Origin: Candidatus Latescibacterota bacterium
Lineage (GTDB): Bacteria; Latescibacterota; UBA2968; UBA8231
Direction of reading: 5' to 3'
Assembly (NCBI GenBank): GCA_007571365.1
Contig: RKRN01000109.1
Location: 34,102 to 98,101 of the forward strand
DNA: 64,000 nt
The stretch's first letter is position 1. Each line of letters opens with the position of its first letter. The notes below the pieces were generated by a model. That model searched no databases. It was not told where the DNA came from and saw nothing but the letters and a program-made list of their open reading frames with translations. A program made the translations under genes and the position numbers. Below are positions 25,649 through 34,894 of this stretch, in pieces.

Positions 25649-28291
25649 ATGAAATGGACTTTGGCAGCGGTGTTGTTGATGGGGAGACTGGCGTGGGCGC
25701 AGGACACGGCGGTAGTGCCAAGTATATCCGGGACAATTCCGACGGAACGTCCAAGTGAGAACATCGCGCTAGGGGCGAGCTACACGATAGAGCCGAGCCC
25801 GAATTACGGGCTTTGCTCGGACCTTGGTGATTACGAGCAGCTGACGGATGGGGTCTATACGGAGGGCTATTTCTGGGCTCAGTTATCGACCGTGGGCTGG
25901 CAGGAAAAGACCCCTGCAATCCTGACGCTAGACTTGGGTACGGTGAAACCGATACGAGGAGTGTCGTTCCACACGGCGGCGGGTTTTGCGGACGTGAGGT
26001 GGCCACTGACGATCCGCATCCTCGTGGCGGGTGAAAACAGAGAATTCCATGAAATCGGGGACTTGGTGCAGTTGAGCGCAGAACAACACGGTCCGTTCGT
26101 ACCGACGAAGGCGAGCGATGCCATGTGGGCCCAAGACGGCGCGAGTTTCAATGAAGCCGAGATACACCATTATTACGATCTCCACCGGGATCGCTACCCA
26201 CCGAAGCTCACCGCCGAAGTGCGTCAGCAGATCCTCCGCGACCTCGACGAAGAGCGCGCCGCTAAGTATGGGACCTATCGGTACTGGACGGACCGGTTGC
26301 GGACGCACGGCCGCTATGTCAGCCTAGTTGTGTGGAACGAGCCGTATACGTTCGTGGACGAGATTGAGGTCTACGCGGGAGAGCCGGAGTGGGTGGATGA
26401 GCCGCTGCCGGGGCCGGCCATTGCAAACGTGAAGGAGTATGTGCGTCGTATCGCCATCCAGAAAGGAATTCGGACGCGCCTTGTGCGGGACATCCAGGCC
26501 CTGAAAGAAGCGGCGGAAGAAGAGGGTGTCCCGGTGCAGACGCAGGGCGATGTGCTAGGCGAGCTGGCGTCTGTGGAAGGGGAGTTGGGGCTGGCCACCG
26601 CGTTCGGGGATGACTTCCAAGCCGTGCTGCCGCTGAATCCGTGGCACGAACGGGTGTTGCGTACGCAGGCGTGGCTCTGGCGCGCCAGAGGATTTGAACC
26701 GCTCACGTTCTGGTGCTCGAATCTATGGGATCCGCTGCCGCTCATCGGCACGCCGGACGAGACGGCGGAATTGGCCGTTGAGGTGCATCTGATGCGCCGG
26801 GAATACCGGGCAGCGGCGTTCAATGTGAGCAACAGCAGTGACGAGCCGACGCAGGTTCTGTTCCGCTTGAGCGGGCTGCCCGGCGGCGACAATCCGGGGT
26901 ATGTGACCGTTCACGAGGTGGCTTGGACGGACACGCGGTCCGGGGTGCCGGTGGCGGCGGCCCTGCCAGAAGTTGTTGCCGAGAACGGTCTGTATGCGGT
27001 GACCGTGCCCTCGGGCATGACGCGGCAGGTGTGGCTGACCTTCCAGCCGACGGACGTGGAGCCGGGCACCTACGAGGGCGAAGTCGTCGTGGAGTCCGCG
27101 TCCGGGGCTAGGAAATTTCCGTTGTGCATGTACCTATATCCCTTGGATTTCCCGGAGCAGCAGTCGCTACATCTGGGCGGATGGGACTATACGGATCGGG
27201 TCGGTCATTTTCGCTTTGTGACAGAGCAGAACCGGTTGGTGCTCATTGAGCACCTGCGCGAACACTTCGTCGATTCGCCGTGGGGCCTCAAACTGGTGCT
27301 GCCGCGGGGCACGCACAATGCACAGGGGGTAATGACGGCACCACCCGCCACCGACTACTTCGATGCGTGGATCGAATTGTGGCCGGATGCAGCCCAGTAC
27401 CTCGTGTTCGCGAAAGTGGGCAGTCATTTCGAGTCGTGGCCCATGGACACGCCAGAATTTACGACCGCGGTGAAGGCATGGGTGACTTTCTGGGCGGAGC
27501 ATATGGTGGCGAAGGGGTTGAAGCCGGAGCAGTTCGCGCTACTGCTGGTGGATGAGCCTGACGAGCCGTGGATGGACGAGCGCATTCTGGCGTGGGCGAA
27601 GGCGATCCGCGAAGCAGACACGGGCGTCCGTATCTGGGAGGATACGAATCACCGGGACATGGACGACGCGAATCAGGAGATGATTGACGCGTGCCACGTG
27701 TTGTGCCCGAACTATTCGGCCTTCTTGAGACAGGGTGAGGACTATCGCGGCTACTATCTGAAGAAGCGAGATCAGGGGATCGGATTGGAATTCTACACGG
27801 CGTGGACGGGCCGGGTCTTCGATCCGTATGCCGGCCGCCTCATGGCGTGGACGAGCTGGCGTTATGGAGCGACGGCCATTTACATGTGGTCGCTGACCGA
27901 CACGGGTGGAGCGTCATCGTGGAACGAGTATCTCACCATCAAGGATGCGTATTCGCCGCTGTTTATCGACGAGGACTCGGTGACGGCCGGGAAACACCTC
28001 GAGGCAGCTCGGGAAGGGGTGCAGGACTACGAGTACTTCGCCATGTTGGACCGGGCGATCCGGAAGGCGTCTGCCCAAGGGAGGACGGGCCCGAAGGTAG
28101 AAGAGGCCCGTCGGTTGCTGGAGAACCTGCCGGCGAGTGTCTGTGATGCGGCGGGCCACGGGGGCGGGATTGACTCCGACCAGCTCTTGGGCGGCTTTCA
28201 CTGGTTGAACGAGAAAGTGGACCGCACGCTGGCGGACGAGGCGCGGATCCAGGTGTTGGCGGTGTTGACGGAGTTGGCCGATCACGAGTGA
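25649..28291 (+). CDS. Exported DUF4091/glycosidase-like protein with discoidin-like domain
   Basis: An 880-residue protein with signal peptide (MKWTLAAVLLMGRLAWA). The first domain (~35-250) looks like an F5/8-type C galactose-binding fold (GTVKPIRGVSFHTAAGFADV; VVWNEPYTFVDEIEVYAGEP). A beta-sandwich comes next (YEGEVVVESASGARKFPLCM), and the C-terminal half resembles the DUF4091/GH123-like TIM barrel: FALLLVDEPDEPWMDERI, WEDTNHRDMDD, MWSLTDTGGASSWNEY, and EAAREGVQDYEYFAMLDRAI, which is characteristic of DUF4091. Such proteins are thought to act on glycans outside the cytoplasm. It starts 36 bases after tRNA-Sec and heads locus A. Confidence 0.8.
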   Translation: MKWTLAAVLLMGRLAWAQDTAVVPSISGTIPTERPSENIALGASYTIEPSPNYGLCSDLGDYEQLTDGVYTEGYFWAQLSTVGWQEKTPAILTLDLGTVKPIRGVSFHTAAGFADVRWPLTIRILVAGENREFHEIGDLVQLSAEQHGPFVPTKASDAMWAQDGASFNEAEIHHYYDLHRDRYPPKLTAEVRQQILRDLDEERAAKYGTYRYWTDRLRTHGRYVSLVVWNEPYTFVDEIEVYAGEPEWVDEPLPGPAIANVKEYVRRIAIQKGIRTRLVRDIQALKEAAEEEGVPVQTQGDVLGELASVEGELGLATAFGDDFQAVLPLNPWHERVLRTQAWLWRARGFEPLTFWCSNLWDPLPLIGTPDETAELAVEVHLMRREYRAAAFNVSNSSDEPTQVLFRLSGLPGGDNPGYVTVHEVAWTDTRSGVPVAAALPEVVAENGLYAVTVPSGMTRQVWLTFQPTDVEPGTYEGEVVVESASGARKFPLCMYLYPLDFPEQQSLHLGGWDYTDRVGHFRFVTEQNRLVLIEHLREHFVDSPWGLKLVLPRGTHNAQGVMTAPPATDYFDAWIELWPDAAQYLVFAKVGSHFESWPMDTPEFTTAVKAWVTFWAEHMVAKGLKPEQFALLLVDEPDEPWMDERILAWAKAIREADTGVRIWEDTNHRDMDDANQEMIDACHVLCPNYSAFLRQGEDYRGYYLKKRDQGIGLEFYTAWTGRVFDPYAGRLMAWTSWRYGATAIYMWSLTDTGGASSWNEYLTIKDAYSPLFIDEDSVTAGKHLEAAREGVQDYEYFAMLDRAIRKASAQGRTGPKVEEARRLLENLPASVCDAAGHGGGIDSDQLLGGFHWLNEKVDRTLADEARIQVLAVLTELADHE

Positions 28292-28332
28292 AGCCTGCCG
28301 ACCCTGTCATAGGTCGATCTACGGGGGAACAA

Positions 28333-29403
28333 TTGATCAAGCAAACATGCGGAATCGCAGCGGCCGTGCTGCTGAGTATCTCACCGTCTCAGGCCCTACA
28401 GCGAACCGACACGGAATTCAAGATCTTCCAGTTCCCCGCCAACATGATTCCCCGCATTGACGGCCAGACCGACGACTGGACGATGGTACCCGACAGCTAC
28501 GCATACGGAACCGACCAGCTTTCCGACACGGTCATGGGGAACTTCACCAACTACGACCGCGAAGACTTGGACGTCACCGTGCGCGTCGGTTGGGTCAAGG
28601 GCCTGAACCGGCTCTATTTCCTCTACGAGGCGTACGACGACTATTGGAATATGTACTACAAATACGGTGACTTGTTCGAGATCGCCATTGACGCGGACCG
28701 GTCCGGCGGGCCGAACATTGCCAATCCCCAGATTGACGATCCATGGGAAAGCCACTTCCTGTTCAAGGGCGTACATGCCCAGAACTACCATATCTTCACA
28801 CCGTCCGGGGAAGGACGGGATTGGGTGTTCGTCTGGGGGTGTCAGCCGTGGATCGGCAGGTTGCCGTACGCCAATCACGCGTACTCGTACGATTTCGAGG
28901 AAGGGGAAAGCGGCAAGCTCGTGCTGGAGTTCTGGATCACGCCCTTCGACTACGCTCCGTACGATGGCCCGGAGCGGGCAGCCGTGTCAAAGCTGGAGGA
29001 GAATAGTTTGATCGCCCTGTCTTGGGCGGTCCTTGATTTCGACGAGGACCACACGGAATACGAGGGGTTTTGGAACCTTTCCCACGAGACGCGCATGGAC
29101 AGCGACGCCTCGAACCTGTGCGCATTCCGATTGATGCCGCTGGAACCGGAATACCTCAAGCCGCTTGAGGCGGAATACTCCTTTACGGTGGTCAATATGG
29201 ATCGCCGCCTGGTCGCCTTCACGGATCGGTCCCGCGGAGCGATCACGTCGTGGTCGTGGGACTTCGGCGATGGCAGATCGTCCACCGAACAGCACCCGAT
29301 TCACCAGTACGAGGAACCGGGCGAGTTCGTGGTTACGCTGGATGTCGAGGGACCGCAGGGAAAGGCCCGGCGCGTCAAAGTAAACCAAGTGATGGTAAAG
29401 TGA
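28333..29403 (+). CDS. Exported CBM9-like protein with C-terminal PKD domain
   Basis: About 356 residues from TTG 28333, which has GGGGGA before it and gives a clean signal peptide (IKQTCGIAAAVLLSISPSQA); the frame is open upstream to 28288. The mature protein begins LQRTDTEFK and contains a beta-sandwich (IDGQTDDWTMVPDSY, RLYFLYEAYDDYWNM, FEIAIDADRSGG) typical of CBM9-like/DOMON-type sugar-binding domains. The last ~85 residues are a PKD domain with the standard SWDFGDGRSSTEQHP block. It is paralogous to the protein at 45755-46672 (shared QRTD start and DAD(R/H)SGG motif). Probably surface-exposed, binding carbohydrate. Confidence 0.8.
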   Translation: MIKQTCGIAAAVLLSISPSQALQRTDTEFKIFQFPANMIPRIDGQTDDWTMVPDSYAYGTDQLSDTVMGNFTNYDREDLDVTVRVGWVKGLNRLYFLYEAYDDYWNMYYKYGDLFEIAIDADRSGGPNIANPQIDDPWESHFLFKGVHAQNYHIFTPSGEGRDWVFVWGCQPWIGRLPYANHAYSYDFEEGESGKLVLEFWITPFDYAPYDGPERAAVSKLEENSLIALSWAVLDFDEDHTEYEGFWNLSHETRMDSDASNLCAFRLMPLEPEYLKPLEAEYSFTVVNMDRRLVAFTDRSRGAITSWSWDFGDGRSSTEQHPIHQYEEPGEFVVTLDVEGPQGKARRVKVNQVMVK

Positions 29404-29605
29404 AGGGCGCGGATCACCCCCGCATGCTCAGGTCTCGCTACCGTCAATTGGCAGAGCACTAGTGGGCCAACCAGTTTAATTTGAAGGGTCGGGGTTTTTG
29501 TCGTATCCTTGCACGGCTTGGTTCAGCCAGCCGCGCCTAGCATTCACAATCCGCCGGGTGCTTGGCATTTCAATGGTAGCAGCTTCCGCCAAATTTTTCT
29601 GCCAG
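29404..29605 (+). other. Short intergenic region with a tRNA-like stretch
   Basis: About 200 bases with no gene. At 29446-29460 the words TCAATTGGCAGAGCA look like the D-arm of a tRNA, but no acceptor, anticodon or T-arm can be completed around them, so it is at most a decayed tRNA remnant. Reading frames upstream of the next gene are open here but do not look coding. Confidence 0.3.
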
Positions 29606-31567
29606 ATGACGACGGGAATGTTCCTGCTTGTCTTAATTGCCCTCGTTTTCAATGTGCACGACGCTTCGGGCGTGATCGTCTATCGCATCGGTACGCCCTT
29701 TTCCAAGGCGGAAAAGGATAGCCTAGAGGGGATCGGCATCGACTTCAGGGAGTTCGACTGGTCGGAAAACTCGCAGTTGGAGGATGCCCTCGATCCAGAC
29801 TCGCTACAAGTGGGCGTACTGCAGCCCAATTTCTTCGCAGAAAACGAGGATATCGCCGCAACGCTGTTGAGCAGAGACGGCTGGGTGGCAGTGCAGCGGG
29901 AAGCTGGTAGGAGCAACTTCGACCAGACGATCGGAAACCTGCTGGTCGATCAGGATCCGAGTACGGCGCACACATGGAAGGCCATAGATCAAGCGACCCT
30001 CGACTTTCGCGCCGCCTGTTGTAACGACCCGGGTGCATCGTTGAGAGTGCATTTCGATCTAGGGGGACGGTTCCTCATCCGGGAGGTGAGACTGCGGCCT
30101 CTGGCGGACAGGTCGGATCACTTCTTGGAGCAATTCGTCATCGGTGTCAGCGACGAGAGATATGGTGTAGTTGGACACGTCCCGAATCTCCCAACTGTCG
30201 TGGAGGTAGAGGGCAATACTGAACCCGAAGTCAGCGTGATGCTCGATCGACCCGTGACGACCAACTTTGTGCAGTTGCGGATCCTGCGGCAAACGCCCAA
30301 GGAGATCGGGCTGGCCGCTTTCGAGTTGTACGGGGGGGGGTATGTGAGGAAGGCCTCCTATGAATCCGACATCATCGAATTGGACGACATCGCCAGTCTA
30401 GGCGAGATCCGCTGGTCGGGACGGCAGGATCCTCACGCCCAGGTCGCGATTCGCACCCGGGCCGGTACCGACCCGCAGCCGGTCATTTTCTGGGAGACCC
30501 GCCCCGAGCAGCAGGACATCGTCAGGTTTCTCCAAGGGGGCGGCGATCTGAGTATGACGGAGTACAAGCACCAGTACGACAAACTGGCTGATTTCCTCAA
30601 GCCGGAAGACGAGCAGGACCGGGTGCGTCCCGACACGGAGCACTGGAGCTTCTATTCGAGTCCGTATGCGTTCGGGCATCCCGGGGTCCCCATTGCATCC
30701 CCCGGTCCGCGGAAGTTTGTCCAGATCCGAGTGGATTTTGCCTCTACCACCGTCAAAGAGGGGGGCAAGATCGACTATATAGAGTTCAAGGCGTCGGTCC
30801 CGCCGTCGGTTCGCCGCTTGGTAGGGGAGATTCACCCGACCGAGACCGAAGTGGGCGAAGCGACGCAATTTACGTATTACATCAGTCCGACGATCCGGTC
30901 CATCGACAGCAGTTTTGACGGGGTGGAGATCGCGACACCTTCAGGGGTAGTGTCGGTTGATTTGCTGCGCATAGCCGGCATCGATCAGGAGGATTTCTCG
31001 TGGACTATCCACGAAGACGGTCTGGGGTTTGAGGTTCTGCTCCCGCGCCGGTTGGAGTCGACGGACAGCGGTGCGCTAGTAGAGGTGGTGTTCACCGCTC
31101 CGGTGCTGAGAGAAGTGGGCACCCTGTTTGCAGGCAGGGTGTTCGACACGACTAGGCCGCATGAGGTGCGGCAGCGGGTCGTGCCGGGCAATGCTACCAA
31201 TGAGATCGAAGGCGATCGTTTGTCGGTGAGCACGGCTCTGAGCGAATCGCTGGTATTTTCGCCGCGGATCTCGCCGAATCCGTTCACGCCGAACGGCGAT
31301 GGGGTGAATGAAGTGGTGAACATATCGTACAAGCTGCTGCGGTTGATCTCAGCGGTGCCGGTGTCGCTCGAGATCTACGACCTGTCGGGCCGGTTGGTGA
31401 GGCGGGTGTATGAAGGGGAGGATCCGGTGGGTGAGTACCGCCACGTGTGGAATGGCCGGGATGACTCGAACGGGCTGGTGCCGCCGGGGCTGTATCTGTA
31501 CCGACTGGCGGTGGACGTGCAGCTAGAGAAGGAAACCCGCAGCGGCGTCGTTGCGGTGGCCTATTGA
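29606..31567 (+). CDS. Exported discoidin + FlgD-like domain protein (locus A)
   Basis: ATG 29606 gives a 653-residue product with a good signal (MFLLVLIALVFNVHDASG); the frame is open to 29498 but that part lacks coding character. A discoidin-like domain (~110-250: FDLGGRFLIREVRLRPLADR; FVQLRILRQTPKEIGLAAFE) is followed by a family-specific middle with SPGPRKFVQIRVDF and VGEIHPTETEVGEATQFTYY. The C-terminal ~100 residues are an FlgD-type Ig fold (NPFTPNGDGVNE, VSLEIYDLSGRLVRRVYEG, WNGRDDSNGLVPPGLYLYRL) ending GVVAVAY. The same three-part order occurs in the two locus B proteins. Such C-terminal domains often mark surface-sorted proteins. Function beyond surface display or binding is unknown. 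Confidence 0.75.
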   Translation: MTTGMFLLVLIALVFNVHDASGVIVYRIGTPFSKAEKDSLEGIGIDFREFDWSENSQLEDALDPDSLQVGVLQPNFFAENEDIAATLLSRDGWVAVQREAGRSNFDQTIGNLLVDQDPSTAHTWKAIDQATLDFRAACCNDPGASLRVHFDLGGRFLIREVRLRPLADRSDHFLEQFVIGVSDERYGVVGHVPNLPTVVEVEGNTEPEVSVMLDRPVTTNFVQLRILRQTPKEIGLAAFELYGGGYVRKASYESDIIELDDIASLGEIRWSGRQDPHAQVAIRTRAGTDPQPVIFWETRPEQQDIVRFLQGGGDLSMTEYKHQYDKLADFLKPEDEQDRVRPDTEHWSFYSSPYAFGHPGVPIASPGPRKFVQIRVDFASTTVKEGGKIDYIEFKASVPPSVRRLVGEIHPTETEVGEATQFTYYISPTIRSIDSSFDGVEIATPSGVVSVDLLRIAGIDQEDFSWTIHEDGLGFEVLLPRRLESTDSGALVEVVFTAPVLREVGTLFAGRVFDTTRPHEVRQRVVPGNATNEIEGDRLSVSTALSESLVFSPRISPNPFTPNGDGVNEVVNISYKLLRLISAVPVSLEIYDLSGRLVRRVYEGEDPVGEYRHVWNGRDDSNGLVPPGLYLYRLAVDVQLEKETRSGVVAVAY

Positions 31568-31583
31568 CAGTCGTTTTTTCAGC

Positions 31584-33137
31584 ATGACCAGTGCTAAGTT
31601 GCGTCGCCAATGCTGGTGCTGGCGACGGACAGCGCGCGGTGTCGTCGGCTGCGCGGCATTCGCCGTCTGCTTCTTGGTATGCCCCCAGACGCTTCTCAGC
31701 CAGGAGTCCGACGGACTCTTGGCCCGACAGAGTGAACACCACTACAGACTCGGTCTGCGCCATGTGCAGAGCGGTGACTTCCAGAGTGCCGAGCGGGAAT
31801 ACAGGAAAGCGATCGCGATGGACTCGACCGACATCCGCCCGCGCGACGGCCTCGGTTTCATCTATGCTCTGCAGAACAGATTTCGAGAGGCAGAGGTAGA
31901 ATTCGAGAGAGTACTGGAGATCGACCCCGACTACGCGCCGTCTCTCTACAAGCTGGGAAAGATCTTCCTGATCCGCCAAGATCGCGAAAAAGCGAAGGAT
32001 GCCTACGAAAGAGTGATCGCATCCGAGCCGACATACTTCCCTGCTCATCACGGGCTCGGCATGATCTACTCGCAGGAGGGAGAACCGACAGAGGCGGCGG
32101 AGCACTTCAAGACGGTGCTCCGGCTCAAGCCCGACTACGGCCCCTCTCGCTATCGACTTGGAGCCATCTATCTTCGAGAACAGAAATACGCTAAAGCGAT
32201 AGCAGAACTGCAGCGGGCTGCAAAGCTGGACGAGAATGAACCGTCGATCCACTACGTCTTGGGAAATGCGTACATGGCCATCGGCAGATTGAGCGAAGCG
32301 GCAGACTCATTTGCCGCAACCCTGCGGCTCGACCCCCGTCGTGCAGATGCACACGACAAGCTGGGGCTGGTCTACACCGAACAGTCACACGTGCCCTTGG
32401 GAGCGACAATGGCAGACCAGGACAAACTCGCGGCCGCCGTGGAGGAACACCGCAAGGCGGTTGCGCTGGCCCCCGACAACGGCTGGTTCCAGCACAACCT
32501 CGGCATGGCCTATGAGCGGCAGCGCAAGTACGAAAAAGCCGCGGCGCAGTACGGAAAGACCCTGACGGTGGATCCCGACCTTGGGTACACGCGCTATCGC
32601 CTCGGTATGATTTACTCCAGAAACAGGAAATACGAAGGGGCTATCGACCAGTACAGGCAGGCAATTGAGCGCGAGCCGGACAACACTCTCTTCCACTACG
32701 CCCTAGGATCTGTGTACGACCGGACCGGAAGGGCCGAAGAGGCGATTGCGGAGTATGATAGGGCCATCGCGCTCGACTACTTCAACACAGAAGCGCATTT
32801 CGGTCTTGCCAATGCCTATTTCAAGCAAGGGAATCGCGCAGAGGGCGAGAGGGCGATGCAGATATTCCGGAAGCAGCGCGAAGGCAACATCGCCGAACTC
32901 GAACGCCGCGTCGTCCTAGTCCCCGACAATCCGCAGTTTCACTTCGAGCTCGCTGTGCAGTACTCCAGACAGGGACGGGACATCAGCGCCATCAGTGAGT
33001 ACAAGCTCGCCATTGCTCTCGACCCGGCCAATGCCGAATACCATCGCCGTCTCGGCGACGCCTATCTGAAAACGGGCAGGTACCACGAAGCGGATGAGCA
33101 GTTCGAGATCGCTCGCCGTCTGGAGCCGGGACCATGA
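31584..33137 (+). CDS. Exported TPR-repeat protein
   Basis: About 517 residues from ATG 31584, with a long basic signal (CAAFAVCFLVCPQTLLS) and then ~13 TPR units (LGLRHVQSGDFQSAEREYRK; LGKIFLIRQDREKAKDAYER; LGDAYLKTGRYHEADEQFEI). It follows the FlgD-domain gene after 17 bases and overlaps the CRTAC1 gene by ATGA, so all three are co-transcribed. TPR proteins are often paired with ASPIC/UnbV proteins, as here. A scaffold in the periplasm is likely; the partner is unknown. Confidence 0.82.
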   Translation: MTSAKLRRQCWCWRRTARGVVGCAAFAVCFLVCPQTLLSQESDGLLARQSEHHYRLGLRHVQSGDFQSAEREYRKAIAMDSTDIRPRDGLGFIYALQNRFREAEVEFERVLEIDPDYAPSLYKLGKIFLIRQDREKAKDAYERVIASEPTYFPAHHGLGMIYSQEGEPTEAAEHFKTVLRLKPDYGPSRYRLGAIYLREQKYAKAIAELQRAAKLDENEPSIHYVLGNAYMAIGRLSEAADSFAATLRLDPRRADAHDKLGLVYTEQSHVPLGATMADQDKLAAAVEEHRKAVALAPDNGWFQHNLGMAYERQRKYEKAAAQYGKTLTVDPDLGYTRYRLGMIYSRNRKYEGAIDQYRQAIEREPDNTLFHYALGSVYDRTGRAEEAIAEYDRAIALDYFNTEAHFGLANAYFKQGNRAEGERAMQIFRKQREGNIAELERRVVLVPDNPQFHFELAVQYSRQGRDISAISEYKLAIALDPANAEYHRRLGDAYLKTGRYHEADEQFEIARRLEPGP

Positions 33138-34861
33138 GCCGACACCGGATGGCTCGCCGATCTCGCCTCTACACCGCCGGGCTCTATTTTCTAATCTCGA
33201 TTTCCCCCTGTGGCCGCTCGCAGGCCGACGACGGGCTCGCGCTCGGTGCCCGCGTGCAGTTTGTCGATGTCGCGGCAGAGGTTGGCGTCTCCTTGATGAA
33301 CGTCTCCGGTGATGGCGAACAGCAGTACGTGGTTGATGCCTTCATAGGGGGGTCGGCCTTCTTCGACTACGATCGAGACGGGGACCTGGATCTGTACGTG
33401 CTGAACGGGTCGAGAGTGGGCGGCTTTCCCGGCCGGGATCGTCCGCGCAATGCCCTCTACCGCAACGAGGGCGCGACGTTTTCAAACCCCACAGAAGAAT
33501 CGGGCCTCGGGGACACCGGTTGGGGAATGGGCTGCGCCGTCGCCGATTACGACAACGACGGGGATGGAGACCTCTACGTGACCAACTACGGCAGCAATGC
33601 GCTGTACGAAAATCGGGGAGATGGAGCCTTTGCCGACGTCGCGCAGCGTGCCGGAGTCTTAGGAGATGAGGCATTCAGCACCGGATGTGCTTTCTTCGAC
33701 TACGACCGCGATGGCGATCTCGACCTGTACGTGGCGAACTACGTCGATTTCGATCACTTCATGGAAACCACTCCCGACAGGAGACACGAGTGGCGGGGGT
33801 TGACCGTCCATTTCGGACCGCATGGGATGCGGGGGGAGGGGGACGTATTCTACCGCAACGAAGGCGAGGGCGTCTTTTCCGATGCGACTGCCGTAGCCGG
33901 TCTTGTGGATCGCGACCTGCTGTACGGACTCGGTGTCGTGGCGGGAGACTACGACAATGACGGCGATTCGGATATTTACGTGGCCAACGATACGGGGCCC
34001 AACTATCTCTACGAAAACAGGGGCGACGGGACCTTTACCGACGTGGCCTGGATGAAGGGTGCGGCATACGGCGAGGGCGGCCAGTCACAGGGATGCATGG
34101 GTATCGCCTTCGGGGACTACGACAACGACGCGTATCTGGACATACTGGTCACCAACTTCTGGGAAGAGACGAACACCCTGTATCACAACGACGAAGGGCG
34201 GTTTTTCTCGGATCTCACTTTCGATGCGGGAGTGGGGTTGGCCAGCTTCCAGTTCCTCGCCTGGGGCACCGAGTTCTTCGATTACGACAACGACGGCGAC
34301 AAGGATCTCTTCGTCGCCAACGGCCATGTCTATCCGCAGGTCGACAGGGCAAACTTGGGAGTTAGCTATGCCCAGACAAATCAGCTATTCGAGAATATGG
34401 GGGATGGGACCTTTGCCGAAGTGTCCCTGATCTCGGGCGCGGGACTGCAGATCGAGAAGGTAAGCAGGGGTGCTTCTTTCGGGGATTACGATGGGGATGG
34501 CGACCTCGACATATTCGTTCTGGAGCTCAACGATCTCCCGACGCTGCTGCGCAACGACGGGGGCGATAGCAACAACTATCTGATAGTCCAGACGGAAGGC
34601 ACAAAGAGCAACAGGGACGGCATAGGCACTCGGGTAAAACTCCGCTGCGGGGACGTGACTCAAGTGGGTGAGGTGCGGAGTGGCTCGAGCTATCTATCGC
34701 AGAACGACTCGAGGGTCCACTTCGGCTTGGGCGAGTGCATTACTGTAGCCCGGCTGGAGGTATTCTGGCCGAGCGGTCTAGTTGAGTGCTTTGAAGGTCT
34801 GGCCTCCAACAGGGTTCTGGTGATTCGCGAGGGAAGCGGAATCGTTCAGTCGAGCCAGTGA
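33134..34861 (+). CDS. CRTAC1-like protein with FG-GAP/VCBS repeats and ASPIC/UnbV domain
   Basis: A 575-residue exported protein (signal LYFLISISPCGRSQA). It contains about seven FG-GAP/VCBS blades, each with a calcium-binding loop such as DYDRDGDLDLYV, DYDNDGDGDLYV, DYDNDGDSDIYV or DYDGDGDLDIFV, predicting a beta-propeller. The C-terminal ~95 residues are an ASPIC/UnbV domain (GTRVKLRCGDVTQVGEVRSG, YLSQNDSRVHFGLG, EVFWPSG). CRTAC1-like proteins are secreted, calcium-binding adhesion or matrix proteins. The start overlaps the TPR stop codon. The last gene of locus A. Confidence 0.9.
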   Translation: MSRHRMARRSRLYTAGLYFLISISPCGRSQADDGLALGARVQFVDVAAEVGVSLMNVSGDGEQQYVVDAFIGGSAFFDYDRDGDLDLYVLNGSRVGGFPGRDRPRNALYRNEGATFSNPTEESGLGDTGWGMGCAVADYDNDGDGDLYVTNYGSNALYENRGDGAFADVAQRAGVLGDEAFSTGCAFFDYDRDGDLDLYVANYVDFDHFMETTPDRRHEWRGLTVHFGPHGMRGEGDVFYRNEGEGVFSDATAVAGLVDRDLLYGLGVVAGDYDNDGDSDIYVANDTGPNYLYENRGDGTFTDVAWMKGAAYGEGGQSQGCMGIAFGDYDNDAYLDILVTNFWEETNTLYHNDEGRFFSDLTFDAGVGLASFQFLAWGTEFFDYDNDGDKDLFVANGHVYPQVDRANLGVSYAQTNQLFENMGDGTFAEVSLISGAGLQIEKVSRGASFGDYDGDGDLDIFVLELNDLPTLLRNDGGDSNNYLIVQTEGTKSNRDGIGTRVKLRCGDVTQVGEVRSGSSYLSQNDSRVHFGLGECITVARLEVFWPSGLVECFEGLASNRVLVIREGSGIVQSSQ

Positions 34862-34894
34862 CGCGGGGGCAGACGGGCATTGGGTGCTAGGAGC

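Noticed and set aside
29441-29520. Possible tRNA
   Set aside because: Only a D-arm-like word is present; no acceptor, anticodon or T-arm can be built.
31284-32252. Long minus-strand frame of 322 residues
   Set aside because: It runs opposite to the clear TPR gene and its product is an Arg/Pro-rich shadow with no domain.
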